From assembly GCA_947085325.1 (NCBI GenBank), contig CAMTVY010000006.1:69740-133739 (forward strand): a DNA stretch of 64,000 nucleotides, given 5' to 3'. The notes below the pieces were generated by a model. That model was not told the origin of the DNA. It did not search any database and saw only the letters and a program-made list of their open reading frames with translations. Every line of letters begins with the position of its first letter. The stretch's first letter is position 1. The position numbers were made by a program, and so were the translations under genes. This document shows positions 1-8,233 of the stretch, one piece after another. Origin of the DNA: JAQBXX01 sp947085325. Its GTDB lineage: Bacteria > Pseudomonadota > Gammaproteobacteria > SURF-13.

Positions 1-46
1 CAAGCTCGGCGATCGGCTGTTCAAAATCGAGAAAGTTGAGCTTCAT
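1..46 (-). CDS. accA: AccA N-terminus (partial), acetyl-CoA carboxylase carboxyltransferase alpha
   Basis: Only the first 15 codons are present, reading leftwards off the window from an ATG at 46. The peptide MKLNFLDFEQPIAEL closely matches the usual AccA start (MSLNFLDFEQPIAEL). AccA pairs with AccD to move the carboxyl group from biotin to acetyl-CoA, the first step of fatty acid synthesis. It lies 17 bases after the dnaE stop, in the rnhB-dnaE-accA order known from E. coli. No strong ribosome binding site is visible, so translation may depend on dnaE. Too little is present to judge whether the gene is intact. Confidence 0.85.
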   Translation of the reverse strand, partial: MKLNFLDFEQPIAEL

Positions 47-63
47 GGACAGACGTCGCGCCT

Positions 64-3000
64 CTATGCAGCCGGGTGGTTATATACTACCTTGACGTGA
101 TCTTTCCCCACCAGCCCTTCGAGGCGGTGCAGCAGTTCATCCGTGGGATGTACGCGCCATTCCTCGCCAAGCGCAAGGTCGGCATCGATCCTGCTGCCAT
201 TATACGCATTACGGTAACTTATCCATACCGGGCAGCCACCGTTGCGGAATGGCGCCAGCAGCTCTGAAAGCTGGGCAGCAATGCCATTGTCTCCCCGGAG
301 TGACTCGAGATCGATCACCAGCCGCTGCGCATGGCGCTCACGCGCCTGGTTAATGTCAGCGATACGCAGCGCACTCATCTTGTAGTTGCCCGTGTATTCA
401 TCCAGACTGACCTCGCCTTCGATTACCAGCAGCTTGTCCTTGGCAAGCAACTCGCGGTGGCGCTGGTACACGTCGGCAAACACCGCAATCTCGACCCGCG
501 CACTGCGGTCGTCCAGGGTAATGAACGCCATCCGCTCGCCGCGACGGTTATTCATCACCCGGAGTGCCACCACCAAGCCGCCTACCGTAACGCTCTGGCC
601 CTGTACCGGCCTGATGTCCGCCAGCGTGCAACTGGTAATGCTCGCCAGCTCTGCCCGATAACGCTCCACCGGGTGGCCGGTGAGATACAGCCCGAGCGTC
701 TCTTTCTCATGCTGCAGACGCTCTCCCTCGCTCCATTCCTCCACAGTCACAAACTGCAGGGTTTCAGGTGTGCGCCGTGCGCCTGCGCCGAACAGGTCGT
801 CCTGCCCGGCGATACGATCGCGCAATTCACGCTCCGCAGCATTCAGCGCCAGCGGCAGGGTTGCAAACAGCGTGGCACGCCCAAGCCCCAGCGCATCCAG
901 CGCGCCGGAACGGATCAGCGCCTCCAGCACGCGCCGGTTGGCCTTGCGCATGTCGATGCGGCGGCAGAAATCAAACAGGTCAAGGAATTTTCCCTCCTTG
1001 CCGCGGTTTTCCAGCACGCCTTCAATGGCTGCCGCGCCCACGCCCTTGATTGCGCCCAGCCCGTACAACAGCGTGCCGTCGTCATGCACGGTGAAGGCAT
1101 GGTCGCAGCGATTGATATCGGGCGGCACGATGGTGAGATTCATGGCCCGACATTCGTCCATCAGGGCCACGATCTTGTCGGTATTGTCCATATCGGCCGA
1201 CAATACCGCCGCCATAAATGCCGCCGGGTAATGCGCCTTGAGCCAGGCCGTCTGGTAGGCGATCAGGGCATACGCCACGGAATGCGATTTATTGAAGCCG
1301 TAGTCTGCGAACTTTTCCATCAAATCGAAGATGTGAGTCGCCGCAGCTGGCTTGACGCCGTGCGCTGACGCGCCCTGCATGAAGATGTCGCGCTGCTTGG
1401 CCATTTCGGCCGGCTTCTTTTTGCCCATCGCACGCCGCAGCATATCCGCAGCGCCGAGTGTATACCCCGCCAGCACCTGCGCAATCTGCATCACCTGCTC
1501 CTGATACAGGATCACGCCGTAGGTCGGCTTGAGTATCGGCACCAGATCGGGGTGCGGGTACTCCACCCGTGCCTTGCCGTGCTTGCGGTTGATAAAGTCA
1601 TCCACCATGCCGGACTGTAGTGGGCCGGGCCGGAACAATGCCACCAGAGCCACGATTTCGTCAAACCGGTCAGGCTGCAGCCGCTTGATGAGGTCGCGCA
1701 TGCCACGTGATTCCAGCTGGAATACGGCGCTGGTGGCACAGGACTTCAGCAGATCAAACGTGGCCTTGTCGTCCAGCACCAGCCGGGCGATATCAACCTC
1801 GACGCCGCGCCGGCGCAGATTCTTCACTGTCCAGTCAATGATGGTGAGTGTGCGCAAGCCGAGAAAATCGAACTTGACCAGCCCGACGGCCTCGATATCG
1901 TCCTTGTCGAACTGGGTCACGCAGACCTCCGCCCCCTGCTCACAATACAGCGGCGTAAAGTCGGTGAGCGCAGAAGGCGCAATCACCAGTCCGCCTGCGT
2001 GTTTGCCTGCGTTGCGGGTGATGCCTTCGAGTTTACGCGCAAGGTCGATCAGGGTGCGTGCTTCATCTTCGTTTTCACACCGCTCACGCAGGGCCGGCTC
2101 CTGCTTGAGCGCGCCCTCCAGCGTAATGCCCAGCTCAAACGGGATCAGCTTGGCGATGGTATCGACATAGCCGTAGGGCAAACCCAGCACGCGGCCCACG
2201 TCGCGCACCACCGCCTTTGCCGCCATGCTGCCGTAGGTGATGATTTGCGATACGCGTTCGCGCCCGTAGCGCCGGGCCACATAGTCAATTACCTCATCGC
2301 GGCGCTCCATGCAGAAATCAATATCAAAGTCCGGCAACGAGATACGCTCCGGATTAAGAAAGCGCTCAAACAACAGTCCGTGATAGATCGGGTCAACATC
2401 TGTAATGCCCAGCACATAGGCGACCAGCGAACCCGCCCCCGAACCACGCCCGGGCCCCACAGGGATGCCGCTATCCTTGGCCCAGCGTATAAAGTCCGCC
2501 ACGATCAGGAAGTAGCCCGCGAAACCCATCCGGTTGATGACGTCGAGCTCGGTCGCAAGCCGGGCCTGGTAGTCATCGGCAGGCACAGTGGCCGCCTGCG
2601 GCAAGGCCGCCAGCCGTAGCTGCAACCCTCGCTGGGCCTCCGCATGCAGATAGTGCTCAAGCGTAACACCAGCCGGCACCGGGAAATCGGGCATATAATT
2701 TTCGCCCAATCGCAGGCCGAGATTGCAGCGGCGCGTGATTTCCAGCGTGTTCTCCAGCGCCTCCGGCAGATCGGAAAACAGCTCCATCATTTCCTCGGCA
2801 CTGCGCAGATACTGCTGCTCGGTGTAATGACGTGGCCGACGCGGATCGGCCAGGGTACGGCCTTCATGGATGCAGGCGCGCGCCTCATGCGCCTCAAAAT
2901 CGTCCCGCGCCAGAAAGCGTACGTCATTGGTGGCCACTACCGGGGTCTGCGTCGCCAGCGCGAGTTGCACCGTTGCATGCAGGCAGTCTTCCTCGCCTTC

Positions 3001-3519
3001 GCGCCCGGTACGGCTCAGTTCGAGATAAAAGCGTCCCGGAAACAGCTCCAGCCATTCCCGCAGCAGCTCTTGCGCCCGGGTGTGTTGCTGCGCCAGCAGC
3101 GCCTGGCCGATGTCCCCTGCATGTCCGCCGGAGAGTGCTATCAAGCCCTCGCTCGCGCCGGTAAACCATTCCTTCTGCAGCGTGGGCGCGCCCTGCTGTT
3201 GGCCTTCGGTATAGCTGCGCGTGACGAGGCGCGTGAGATTGCGGTAACCGCACTCATTTTGGCACAGCAGCACGAGCCGTCCCGGTACCGTATTTCCGCT
3301 GCGCCGCACCCACACATCCACACCGATAATCGGCTTGATGCCGGCCTGCATCGCCGCACGGTAGAACTTTACCATCGCGAACAGATTGCACTGATCGGTC
3401 AGCGCTACCGCCGGCATGCCGCTTGCGCGCAAGGCCTGCATCAAGGGCTCAATGCGTACGGTTCCATCGATCAGCGAATATTCGGTATGCAGCCGCAAAT
3501 GAACAAAGCCAGCTTTCAT
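64..3519 (-). CDS. dnaE: DNA polymerase III subunit alpha
   Basis: Catalytic subunit of the replicative DNA polymerase III holoenzyme. I start at the ATG at 3519 (MKAGFVHLRLHTEYS), giving 1151 residues against 1160 in E. coli; the longer reading to 3582 adds 21 residues inside rnhB and is unlikely. The PHP domain begins at the N-terminus. PDFDIDFCMERRDEVI near residue 395 carries two catalytic aspartates and VKFDFLGLRTL near 545 the third. A helix-hairpin-helix (GLGAIKGVGAAAI) lies near 820, the beta-clamp motif QDDLF near 905 and an OB fold near 970. The start overlaps the rnhB stop as ATGA, which suggests translational coupling. Confidence 0.97.
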   Translation of the reverse strand: MKAGFVHLRLHTEYSLIDGTVRIEPLMQALRASGMPAVALTDQCNLFAMVKFYRAAMQAGIKPIIGVDVWVRRSGNTVPGRLVLLCQNECGYRNLTRLVTRSYTEGQQQGAPTLQKEWFTGASEGLIALSGGHAGDIGQALLAQQHTRAQELLREWLELFPGRFYLELSRTGREGEEDCLHATVQLALATQTPVVATNDVRFLARDDFEAHEARACIHEGRTLADPRRPRHYTEQQYLRSAEEMMELFSDLPEALENTLEITRRCNLGLRLGENYMPDFPVPAGVTLEHYLHAEAQRGLQLRLAALPQAATVPADDYQARLATELDVINRMGFAGYFLIVADFIRWAKDSGIPVGPGRGSGAGSLVAYVLGITDVDPIYHGLLFERFLNPERISLPDFDIDFCMERRDEVIDYVARRYGRERVSQIITYGSMAAKAVVRDVGRVLGLPYGYVDTIAKLIPFELGITLEGALKQEPALRERCENEDEARTLIDLARKLEGITRNAGKHAGGLVIAPSALTDFTPLYCEQGAEVCVTQFDKDDIEAVGLVKFDFLGLRTLTIIDWTVKNLRRRGVEVDIARLVLDDKATFDLLKSCATSAVFQLESRGMRDLIKRLQPDRFDEIVALVALFRPGPLQSGMVDDFINRKHGKARVEYPHPDLVPILKPTYGVILYQEQVMQIAQVLAGYTLGAADMLRRAMGKKKPAEMAKQRDIFMQGASAHGVKPAAATHIFDLMEKFADYGFNKSHSVAYALIAYQTAWLKAHYPAAFMAAVLSADMDNTDKIVALMDECRAMNLTIVPPDINRCDHAFTVHDDGTLLYGLGAIKGVGAAAIEGVLENRGKEGKFLDLFDFCRRIDMRKANRRVLEALIRSGALDALGLGRATLFATLPLALNAAERELRDRIAGQDDLFGAGARRTPETLQFVTVEEWSEGERLQHEKETLGLYLTGHPVERYRAELASITSCTLADIRPVQGQSVTVGGLVVALRVMNNRRGERMAFITLDDRSARVEIAVFADVYQRHRELLAKDKLLVIEGEVSLDEYTGNYKMSALRIADINQARERHAQRLVIDLESLRGDNGIAAQLSELLAPFRNGGCPVWISYRNAYNGSRIDADLALGEEWRVHPTDELLHRLEGLVGKDHVKVVYNHPAA

Positions 3520-4142
3520 GGAGCACCCTTGCCCGCGAGCTGTGCGCGTACCGGCGCAAATGAACGCCGATGCGCCACACATGCACCCAGGTTACGTAAT
3601 GCTTCCAGATGCTGTGCCGTGCCATAGCCCTTGTGTTGCGCGAAGCCATAGCCCGGATGGCGGCCGTCGAGCTCTGCCATGAGCCCGTCACGCTCCACCT
3701 TGGCAATGATCGATGCCGCGCTGATCGAAGCCACAGTGACATCACCTTTGATAACTGTAATCACGGGGCAGGCCACCGCCGGGCTTACGTTACCGTCGAC
3801 CAGCACATAGTCCGGCGTAACAGTCAGCGCGGCAATCGCACGCTGCATGGCAAGCAGCGTGGCGCGCCCGATATTCAATTGATCTATCTCGCTCACCGAG
3901 GCCATCCCGAATGCCCAGGCAGTCGCTGAGGCGCGTATCCGCAGGGCAAGCGCTTCACGTACCTCTCGCGTCAGTTTTTTTGAATCCGCCAGCCCCACGA
4001 TGCCATGGCCCGGCGCAAGAATCACGGCCGCTGCCAACACCGGCCCTGCCAGCGGGCCTCGCCCGACTTCATCGACGCCTGCGACCAGACCGTCGGGCAC
4101 CGGGAAACTGAAATCCCCCTGCCTGTCAGCATCATGGTTCAT
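3516..4142 (-). CDS. rnhB: Ribonuclease HII
   Basis: RNase HII cuts the RNA strand of RNA-DNA hybrids and starts removal of single ribonucleotides left in DNA. The 208-residue protein shows the family blocks in order: GVDEVGRGPLAGP near residue 22 with the first Asp-Glu pair, ADSKKL near 52, VLVDGN near 112 with the third acidic residue, and KGDVTVASISAASIIAKV near 130 with the fourth. It lies between lpxB and dnaE and overlaps both by four bases (ATGA), so it is probably read from the lpx transcript. Confidence 0.96.
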   Translation of the reverse strand: MNHDADRQGDFSFPVPDGLVAGVDEVGRGPLAGPVLAAAVILAPGHGIVGLADSKKLTREVREALALRIRASATAWAFGMASVSEIDQLNIGRATLLAMQRAIAALTVTPDYVLVDGNVSPAVACPVITVIKGDVTVASISAASIIAKVERDGLMAELDGRHPGYGFAQHKGYGTAQHLEALRNLGACVAHRRSFAPVRAQLAGKGAP

Positions 4143-5296
4143 GTCCGGCGCAACAGCCCCAGCACGGCAGTGGCAGCAGCTGTGTCAGCATTGCAACGCA
4201 GGGCGTGATGAATGCGATCAAACGCACTCTGCATGGCACTCAGTTGCGGGGCATCCAGACAGGCCAGCAGTGCGGGCCCCAGATTTTCCGCCGTCACCTG
4301 TTCCTGGCTGAACTCCGGCACCAGTGCGGAGCCTGCCAGCAGGTTGGGCAGCGAGAAATACGGCACCTTCAGCATGCGGCGCGCGATCCACGCGGTCAGC
4401 GGCGCCATGCGATAGGCGACCACCATGGGCCGCCGCAACAGCAGCGCTTCCAGCGTGGCGGTACCGGAGGCGATGAGAGCCGCATCGGCGCTACGCAGGG
4501 CATCCTGCGTCCTGCCATCGACAAGAGTAATCGGCAGGCGTGGCGCATGCTGCGCCAGCGCCTGCTCAAACAGTGTGCGCGTCTGCGCACTGGCCTGTGG
4601 CGCGATGAAATGCAGTTCAGGCCGTTGTGCCACGCACCAGGCCGCTGCCTGTATGAACGGCACAGCCAGACGATTCAGCTCGGTTTCACGACTGCCCGGC
4701 AACACTGCAATTACCGGCACATCCGCCGGTAAGCCGAATTCACGCCGTAGCCGTAGCCGTAGCGCTGCATCGTCTGCTGCAGGCGGGGCTATGATGTCCG
4801 CAAGCGGGTGGCCGACAAAGCGCGACGGCACCGAGTGGCCCGCCTGCGCCGCGTAGAAATCGGCCTCGAAGGGAAACAAGGTCAACATGAGGTCTACCGA
4901 ACGCTCTATCGTGCGTACACGATAGTTGCGCCAGGCCCATACCGACGGGCTGACATAATGTACGGTGCGTATGCCGGTACGCTTGAGCCCACGCTCAAGC
5001 CTCAGATTGAAATCCGGCGCATCAATGCCGATAAAAATATCCGGCGGATTCTCGGTAAAGTGGCGCAGCAGTTGCGCCCTGATTTTAAGCAGCTCAAACA
5101 AACGGCCGAGTACTTCGGTAATGCCCATGACGGCAAGTTTGTGTGCCGGATAGAGTACATGGCACCCCTGCTCTGCCATGCGCGGGCCGGCGATACCCTC
5201 AAACACGGCATCGGGGTGGCGCGCCCTGATGGCCCGGATCAGCCCCGCACCCAGAATATCCCCGGACGCCTCGCCTGCAACAATACCAATACGCAT
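4139..5296 (-). CDS. lpxB: Lipid-A-disaccharide synthase
   Basis: LpxB is a GT19 glycosyltransferase at the inner face of the cytoplasmic membrane. It joins UDP-diacylglucosamine and lipid X to make the lipid A disaccharide. The protein has 385 residues (E. coli 382). It opens with IGIVAGEASGDILGAGLI, has SPSVWAWRNYRV near 130, VLPGSRETEL near 200 in the nucleotide-sugar domain, and ASGTATLEALLLRRPMVVAY near 285. It is the last lpx gene of the leftward cluster. An 83-base spacer full of purine/pyrimidine repeats separates it from lpxA, whereas the other genes of the cluster nearly touch. Confidence 0.96.
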   Translation of the reverse strand: MRIGIVAGEASGDILGAGLIRAIRARHPDAVFEGIAGPRMAEQGCHVLYPAHKLAVMGITEVLGRLFELLKIRAQLLRHFTENPPDIFIGIDAPDFNLRLERGLKRTGIRTVHYVSPSVWAWRNYRVRTIERSVDLMLTLFPFEADFYAAQAGHSVPSRFVGHPLADIIAPPAADDAALRLRLRREFGLPADVPVIAVLPGSRETELNRLAVPFIQAAAWCVAQRPELHFIAPQASAQTRTLFEQALAQHAPRLPITLVDGRTQDALRSADAALIASGTATLEALLLRRPMVVAYRMAPLTAWIARRMLKVPYFSLPNLLAGSALVPEFSQEQVTAENLGPALLACLDAPQLSAMQSAFDRIHHALRCNADTAAATAVLGLLRRT

Positions 5297-5312
5297 TTAA
5301 CGGCAGATACAA

Positions 5313-5378
5313 GAGAAAAGAGAAAAGAGAAAAGTAGTGCCCTTTCTCCTTTCCGCTTTTCTCTTATGTCTTTTCTCT
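5313..5378 (-). repeat. Purine/pyrimidine inverted repeat between lpxA and lpxB
   Basis: On the plus strand, 5313-5334 is three repeats of a GAGAAAA unit and 5356-5378 is the complementary pyrimidine run CTTTTCTCTTATGTCTTTTC plus TCT. In the lpxA-lpxB transcript these would pair as a long AG/UC stem around a roughly 21-base loop, with the pyrimidine-rich arm towards lpxB. It could act as a partial terminator, an RNase site or simply be slipped repeat DNA. No function is shown. Confidence 0.6.
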
Positions 5379-5379
5379 G

Positions 5380-6150
5380 TCATCTGACAATTCCGCGTGT
5401 CGCGCGTTCCAGAAAGGCCACCAGCACACCCATCTCGGGGCACTCGTGTTGCATCTCTTTAAGGCGCACAACTGCCTGCACTACTGTGAGTTTGGATTTA
5501 TAGAGTATCTTGTACGCCTCGCGCAGGTGGCGCAGCGTTTCTGCGCTGAAGCCGCGACGTTTAAGCCCTTCGCTATTAAGGCCATGAGCACGCGCCATGT
5601 TGCCGGAAACCATGGTATAGGGCAGCACATCCTTGGAAATCACGCTACCCATGCCGCAAAAGCAGTGTGCGCCAATGGCGCAGAACTGGTGCACCAGCGT
5701 GAAACCGCCCAGTATGGCATAATCCTCTACCGTCACATGTCCGGCAAGCGACGCCGAATTGGCAAAGATGGTCTGGTGACCCACTGTGCAGTCATGCGCA
5801 ATGTGCACATAGGCCATGATCCAGTTGTCATTGCCTACCTGCGTCATGCCGCCGCCCTGTACGGTACCGCGGCTCATGGTGCAGTGTTCGCGTATGATAT
5901 TGCGATCACCGATCGTGAGGAGGGTGTCTTCACCCGCGTATTTTTTGTCCTGCGGTTCCTCGCCGAGCGAAGCAAACTGAAACACCCGGTTGTCGCATCC
6001 GATACGGGTGCGGCCCGTGATGACCACGTGCGGGCCGATCCATGTGCCAGCCCCGATCTCGACCTGTGCACCGATGATGGAATAGGCGCCTATGCTCACG
6101 CCGGGGCCGAGTTTTGCGCCCGGCTCAACAATGGCACGTGCATCAACCAT
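5380..6150 (-). CDS. lpxA: UDP-N-acetylglucosamine acyltransferase
   Basis: LpxA adds a 3-hydroxyacyl chain from acyl-carrier protein to UDP-GlcNAc, the first step of lipid A synthesis. I choose the ATG at 6150 (MVDARAIVEPGAKLGPGVSI), giving 256 residues (E. coli 262) 14 bases after fabZ; the open frame extends to 6246 but only into fabZ. The first two thirds are hexapeptide repeats forming a left-handed beta-helix. HIAHDCTVG near residue 118 holds the catalytic histidine. GLNSEGLKRRGFS near 195 opens the helical C-terminal domain. Confidence 0.96.
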   Translation of the reverse strand: MVDARAIVEPGAKLGPGVSIGAYSIIGAQVEIGAGTWIGPHVVITGRTRIGCDNRVFQFASLGEEPQDKKYAGEDTLLTIGDRNIIREHCTMSRGTVQGGGMTQVGNDNWIMAYVHIAHDCTVGHQTIFANSASLAGHVTVEDYAILGGFTLVHQFCAIGAHCFCGMGSVISKDVLPYTMVSGNMARAHGLNSEGLKRRGFSAETLRHLREAYKILYKSKLTVVQAVVRLKEMQHECPEMGVLVAFLERATRGIVR

Positions 6151-6164
6151 GGTCTGCCCCACCG

Positions 6165-6608
6165 TCAAACTTCCTTGCGGGCGCACATCAGGTTGGCATT
6201 TGCCACCAGCCTGCCCTCCACCTTCGCCTCGGCGGAAAATTTCCACAAACCGCGCATATTGCGCTCCGCGCGCACCTCGATAATCAGCTGGTCACCCGGT
6301 ACCACAGGTTGCTTGAAGCGTGCGTCATCGATGCCCACCAGATAGTAAAGCAGGTGCTCACTGGGGCGTGTCTGCGTGGTGCGAAATGCCAGTATGCCGG
6401 TGGCTTGCGCCATGGCCTCCAGTATCATCACGCCCGGCATTACCGGACGATGCGGGAAGTGGCCCTGGAAAAAAGGCTCATTGACGGTGACATTCTTGAC
6501 CGCCGTCAGTGACTCGCCGGGCGTACAGTTGAGTACGCGATCGATCAGCAGGAAGGGATAGCGATGCGGCAAGTATTGCAGCACTTCGTGAATGTCCATG
6601 CTGCTCAT
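6165..6608 (-). CDS. fabZ: 3-hydroxyacyl-ACP dehydratase FabZ
   Basis: FabZ dehydrates 3-hydroxyacyl-ACP in fatty acid elongation and competes with LpxA and LpxD for the same substrate, which is the accepted reason for its place among lpx genes. The hot-dog-fold protein has 147 residues (E. coli 151). GHFPHRPVMPGVMILEAMAQ near residues 48-68 contains the catalytic His and Glu. The ATG at 6608 overlaps the lpxD stop (ATGA). A second in-frame ATG three codons later is also possible. Confidence 0.97.
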   Translation of the reverse strand: MSSMDIHEVLQYLPHRYPFLLIDRVLNCTPGESLTAVKNVTVNEPFFQGHFPHRPVMPGVMILEAMAQATGILAFRTTQTRPSEHLLYYLVGIDDARFKQPVVPGDQLIIEVRAERNMRGLWKFSAEAKVEGRLVANANLMCARKEV

Positions 6609-7654
6609 GTGGATCCCTTTTTTTTAGTGTTTCTGCTGCGCTTGGCAGGTGTGTGTTCCAGCGCGCTCAGACGCTCGTTCACTCTATCCAGCCGCCGCAA
6701 GCGAGCAAGATGCTTGTTCCAGACCGCTACCGGCTCGGCAGGAACACTGGAGGAATAGACGCCAGACGTGCGTATGGATTTGCTTACCAGCGACATACCG
6801 GTAACCGTTACATCATCTGCGATCTCCAGATGACCGGCAATACCTGCGCCACCGCCAATACGGCAACGCTGGCCAATGTGTGCACTGCCGGCAATCCCTA
6901 CGCACCCTGCAATTGCCGTATGTGCACCAATATGGACGTTGTGCGCCACCTGTATCTGATTATCCAGTTTGACACCCTCGCCTATGACGGTATCGTCGAG
7001 TGCACCACGATCAATGGTGGTATTGGCGCCGATCTCGACGTCATCGCCGATGCGCACACGCCCGAGTTGTGGAATCTTGACCCAGACCCCATGATCGTTA
7101 GCCAGCCCGAATCCGTCACTGCCGATCACCGCTCCAGGGTGAATCAGCACGCGACGGCCGATGATGCTGTCATGACAGACAGTAACCTGCGCTACCAGCC
7201 GGGAGTCTGCGCCTATGCTGGCACCGGCCTCGACCACGCAGCCCGGGCCCAGCTGGACATTGGGCCCCAGCGATACGCCGGCCTCGATGACACACTGCGG
7301 ACCAACCCAGGCGCTCTCATCAATTCGTGCCTGCGGACTGACCCAGGCCGCAGGGTGTACACCCTGCTTTCCCGGCTGTACTGTCAGCAGGGTGGCGGCG
7401 CGCGCATAGGCCAACTCGGGATCAGATACGATCAGTACAGCGACCGGGCAGTGAGGGGCATTCTGTGCTGTAAGGATAACCGCAGAGGCACGGGTATGAG
7501 ACAAGTATTTGCGGTAGCGCTCGCTACCTGCGAGATAGCTTAGTTCACCTGACGTTGCACGCTCCAGCGGTGCGAGTCCATGAATGACACAGCCTGCATC
7601 ACCACGGACTTCGGCACCAATATGGCGGGCGATCTCAGCGAGGATGCGGCCCAC
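6605..7654 (-). CDS. lpxD: UDP-3-O-acylglucosamine N-acyltransferase
   Basis: LpxD adds the second hydroxyacyl chain in lipid A synthesis, on the glucosamine nitrogen. The 349-residue protein (E. coli 341) has an N-terminal uridine-binding domain to about residue 100, then hexapeptide repeats to about 315, including VQVAHNVHIGAHT-like turns around residue 240 with the catalytic histidine, then a C-terminal helix. The start is GTG at 7654, 12 bases after the skp stop. The C-terminus is basic (AKRSRNTKKKGST) and runs into fabZ with an ATGA overlap. Confidence 0.96.
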   Translation of the reverse strand: MGRILAEIARHIGAEVRGDAGCVIHGLAPLERATSGELSYLAGSERYRKYLSHTRASAVILTAQNAPHCPVAVLIVSDPELAYARAATLLTVQPGKQGVHPAAWVSPQARIDESAWVGPQCVIEAGVSLGPNVQLGPGCVVEAGASIGADSRLVAQVTVCHDSIIGRRVLIHPGAVIGSDGFGLANDHGVWVKIPQLGRVRIGDDVEIGANTTIDRGALDDTVIGEGVKLDNQIQVAHNVHIGAHTAIAGCVGIAGSAHIGQRCRIGGGAGIAGHLEIADDVTVTGMSLVSKSIRTSGVYSSSVPAEPVAVWNKHLARLRRLDRVNERLSALEHTPAKRSRNTKKKGST

Positions 7655-7666
7655 TGAACACCACCA

Positions 7667-8218
7667 TTACTGCTTGGGTACGGCAGTTTGGGGGCCGCCG
7701 TTCTTGCTTGCCTCCATCGGCGCCGCTTTGAGACGCGCCATTACCTTGTCGGTGATATCAATACGTTCGCTCGAGTAGATTGCGCCATCGCCTATGATGA
7801 GATCGTAGCTCTCCTGCTTTGCCAATGCCACGATGGCTTCATACACCAGCTTCTGCAGTTTTGAAAACTCTTCATTACGGCGAATATTGAAATCCTCGCG
7901 CGCCTCATCCTGTTCACGCTTCATATCGCGGCGCAGGGCGTTGATATTACGCTCAGCCTTGGCGCGCTCGACATCGCTCATTACCGCAGCGTCCTTGTTG
8001 ATCTTGTCTTCCAGGGTCTTGAGTTCTTTCTGGCCATCAATCAGCTTTTTGTTCCGCGCAGAAAATTCCTTTTCCAGCTTGTTGCGTGCAGCATCCGCCT
8101 GCGGAGCCTCCTCCAGTATCTTGGCCGCATTGACGAATCCAAGCTTGAGCTCGGCTGCGGAGGCCACTCCAGTCCAGACCAACATCGCCGCAACTGCAAT
8201 CATTACATATCTTTTCAA
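7667..8218 (-). CDS. skp: Periplasmic chaperone Skp/OmpH
   Basis: Skp is a trimeric periplasmic holdase that carries unfolded outer-membrane proteins to the BAM complex. The 183-residue precursor has a signal peptide (MKRYVMIAVAAMLVWTGVAS, cut likely after ASA near residue 21). A long charged, heptad-rich helical region covers about 45-135 (ARNKLEKEFSARNKKLIDGQ and on), the tentacle part of the fold. The start is TTG at 8218, supported by CAGGAG seven bases upstream; the next ATG would remove the basic end of the signal peptide. It sits between bamA and lpxD as in E. coli. Confidence 0.93.
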   Translation of the reverse strand: MKRYVMIAVAAMLVWTGVASAAELKLGFVNAAKILEEAPQADAARNKLEKEFSARNKKLIDGQKELKTLEDKINKDAAVMSDVERAKAERNINALRRDMKREQDEAREDFNIRRNEEFSKLQKLVYEAIVALAKQESYDLIIGDGAIYSSERIDITDKVMARLKAAPMEASKNGGPQTAVPKQ

Positions 8219-8233
8219 ATGCCTACTCCTGAG

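Noticed and set aside
331..3627. Two long rightward open frames (331-1368 and 2644-3627) opposite dnaE
   Set aside because: Both are shadows of dnaE codons; products are rich in His, Gln and Arg without family motifs.
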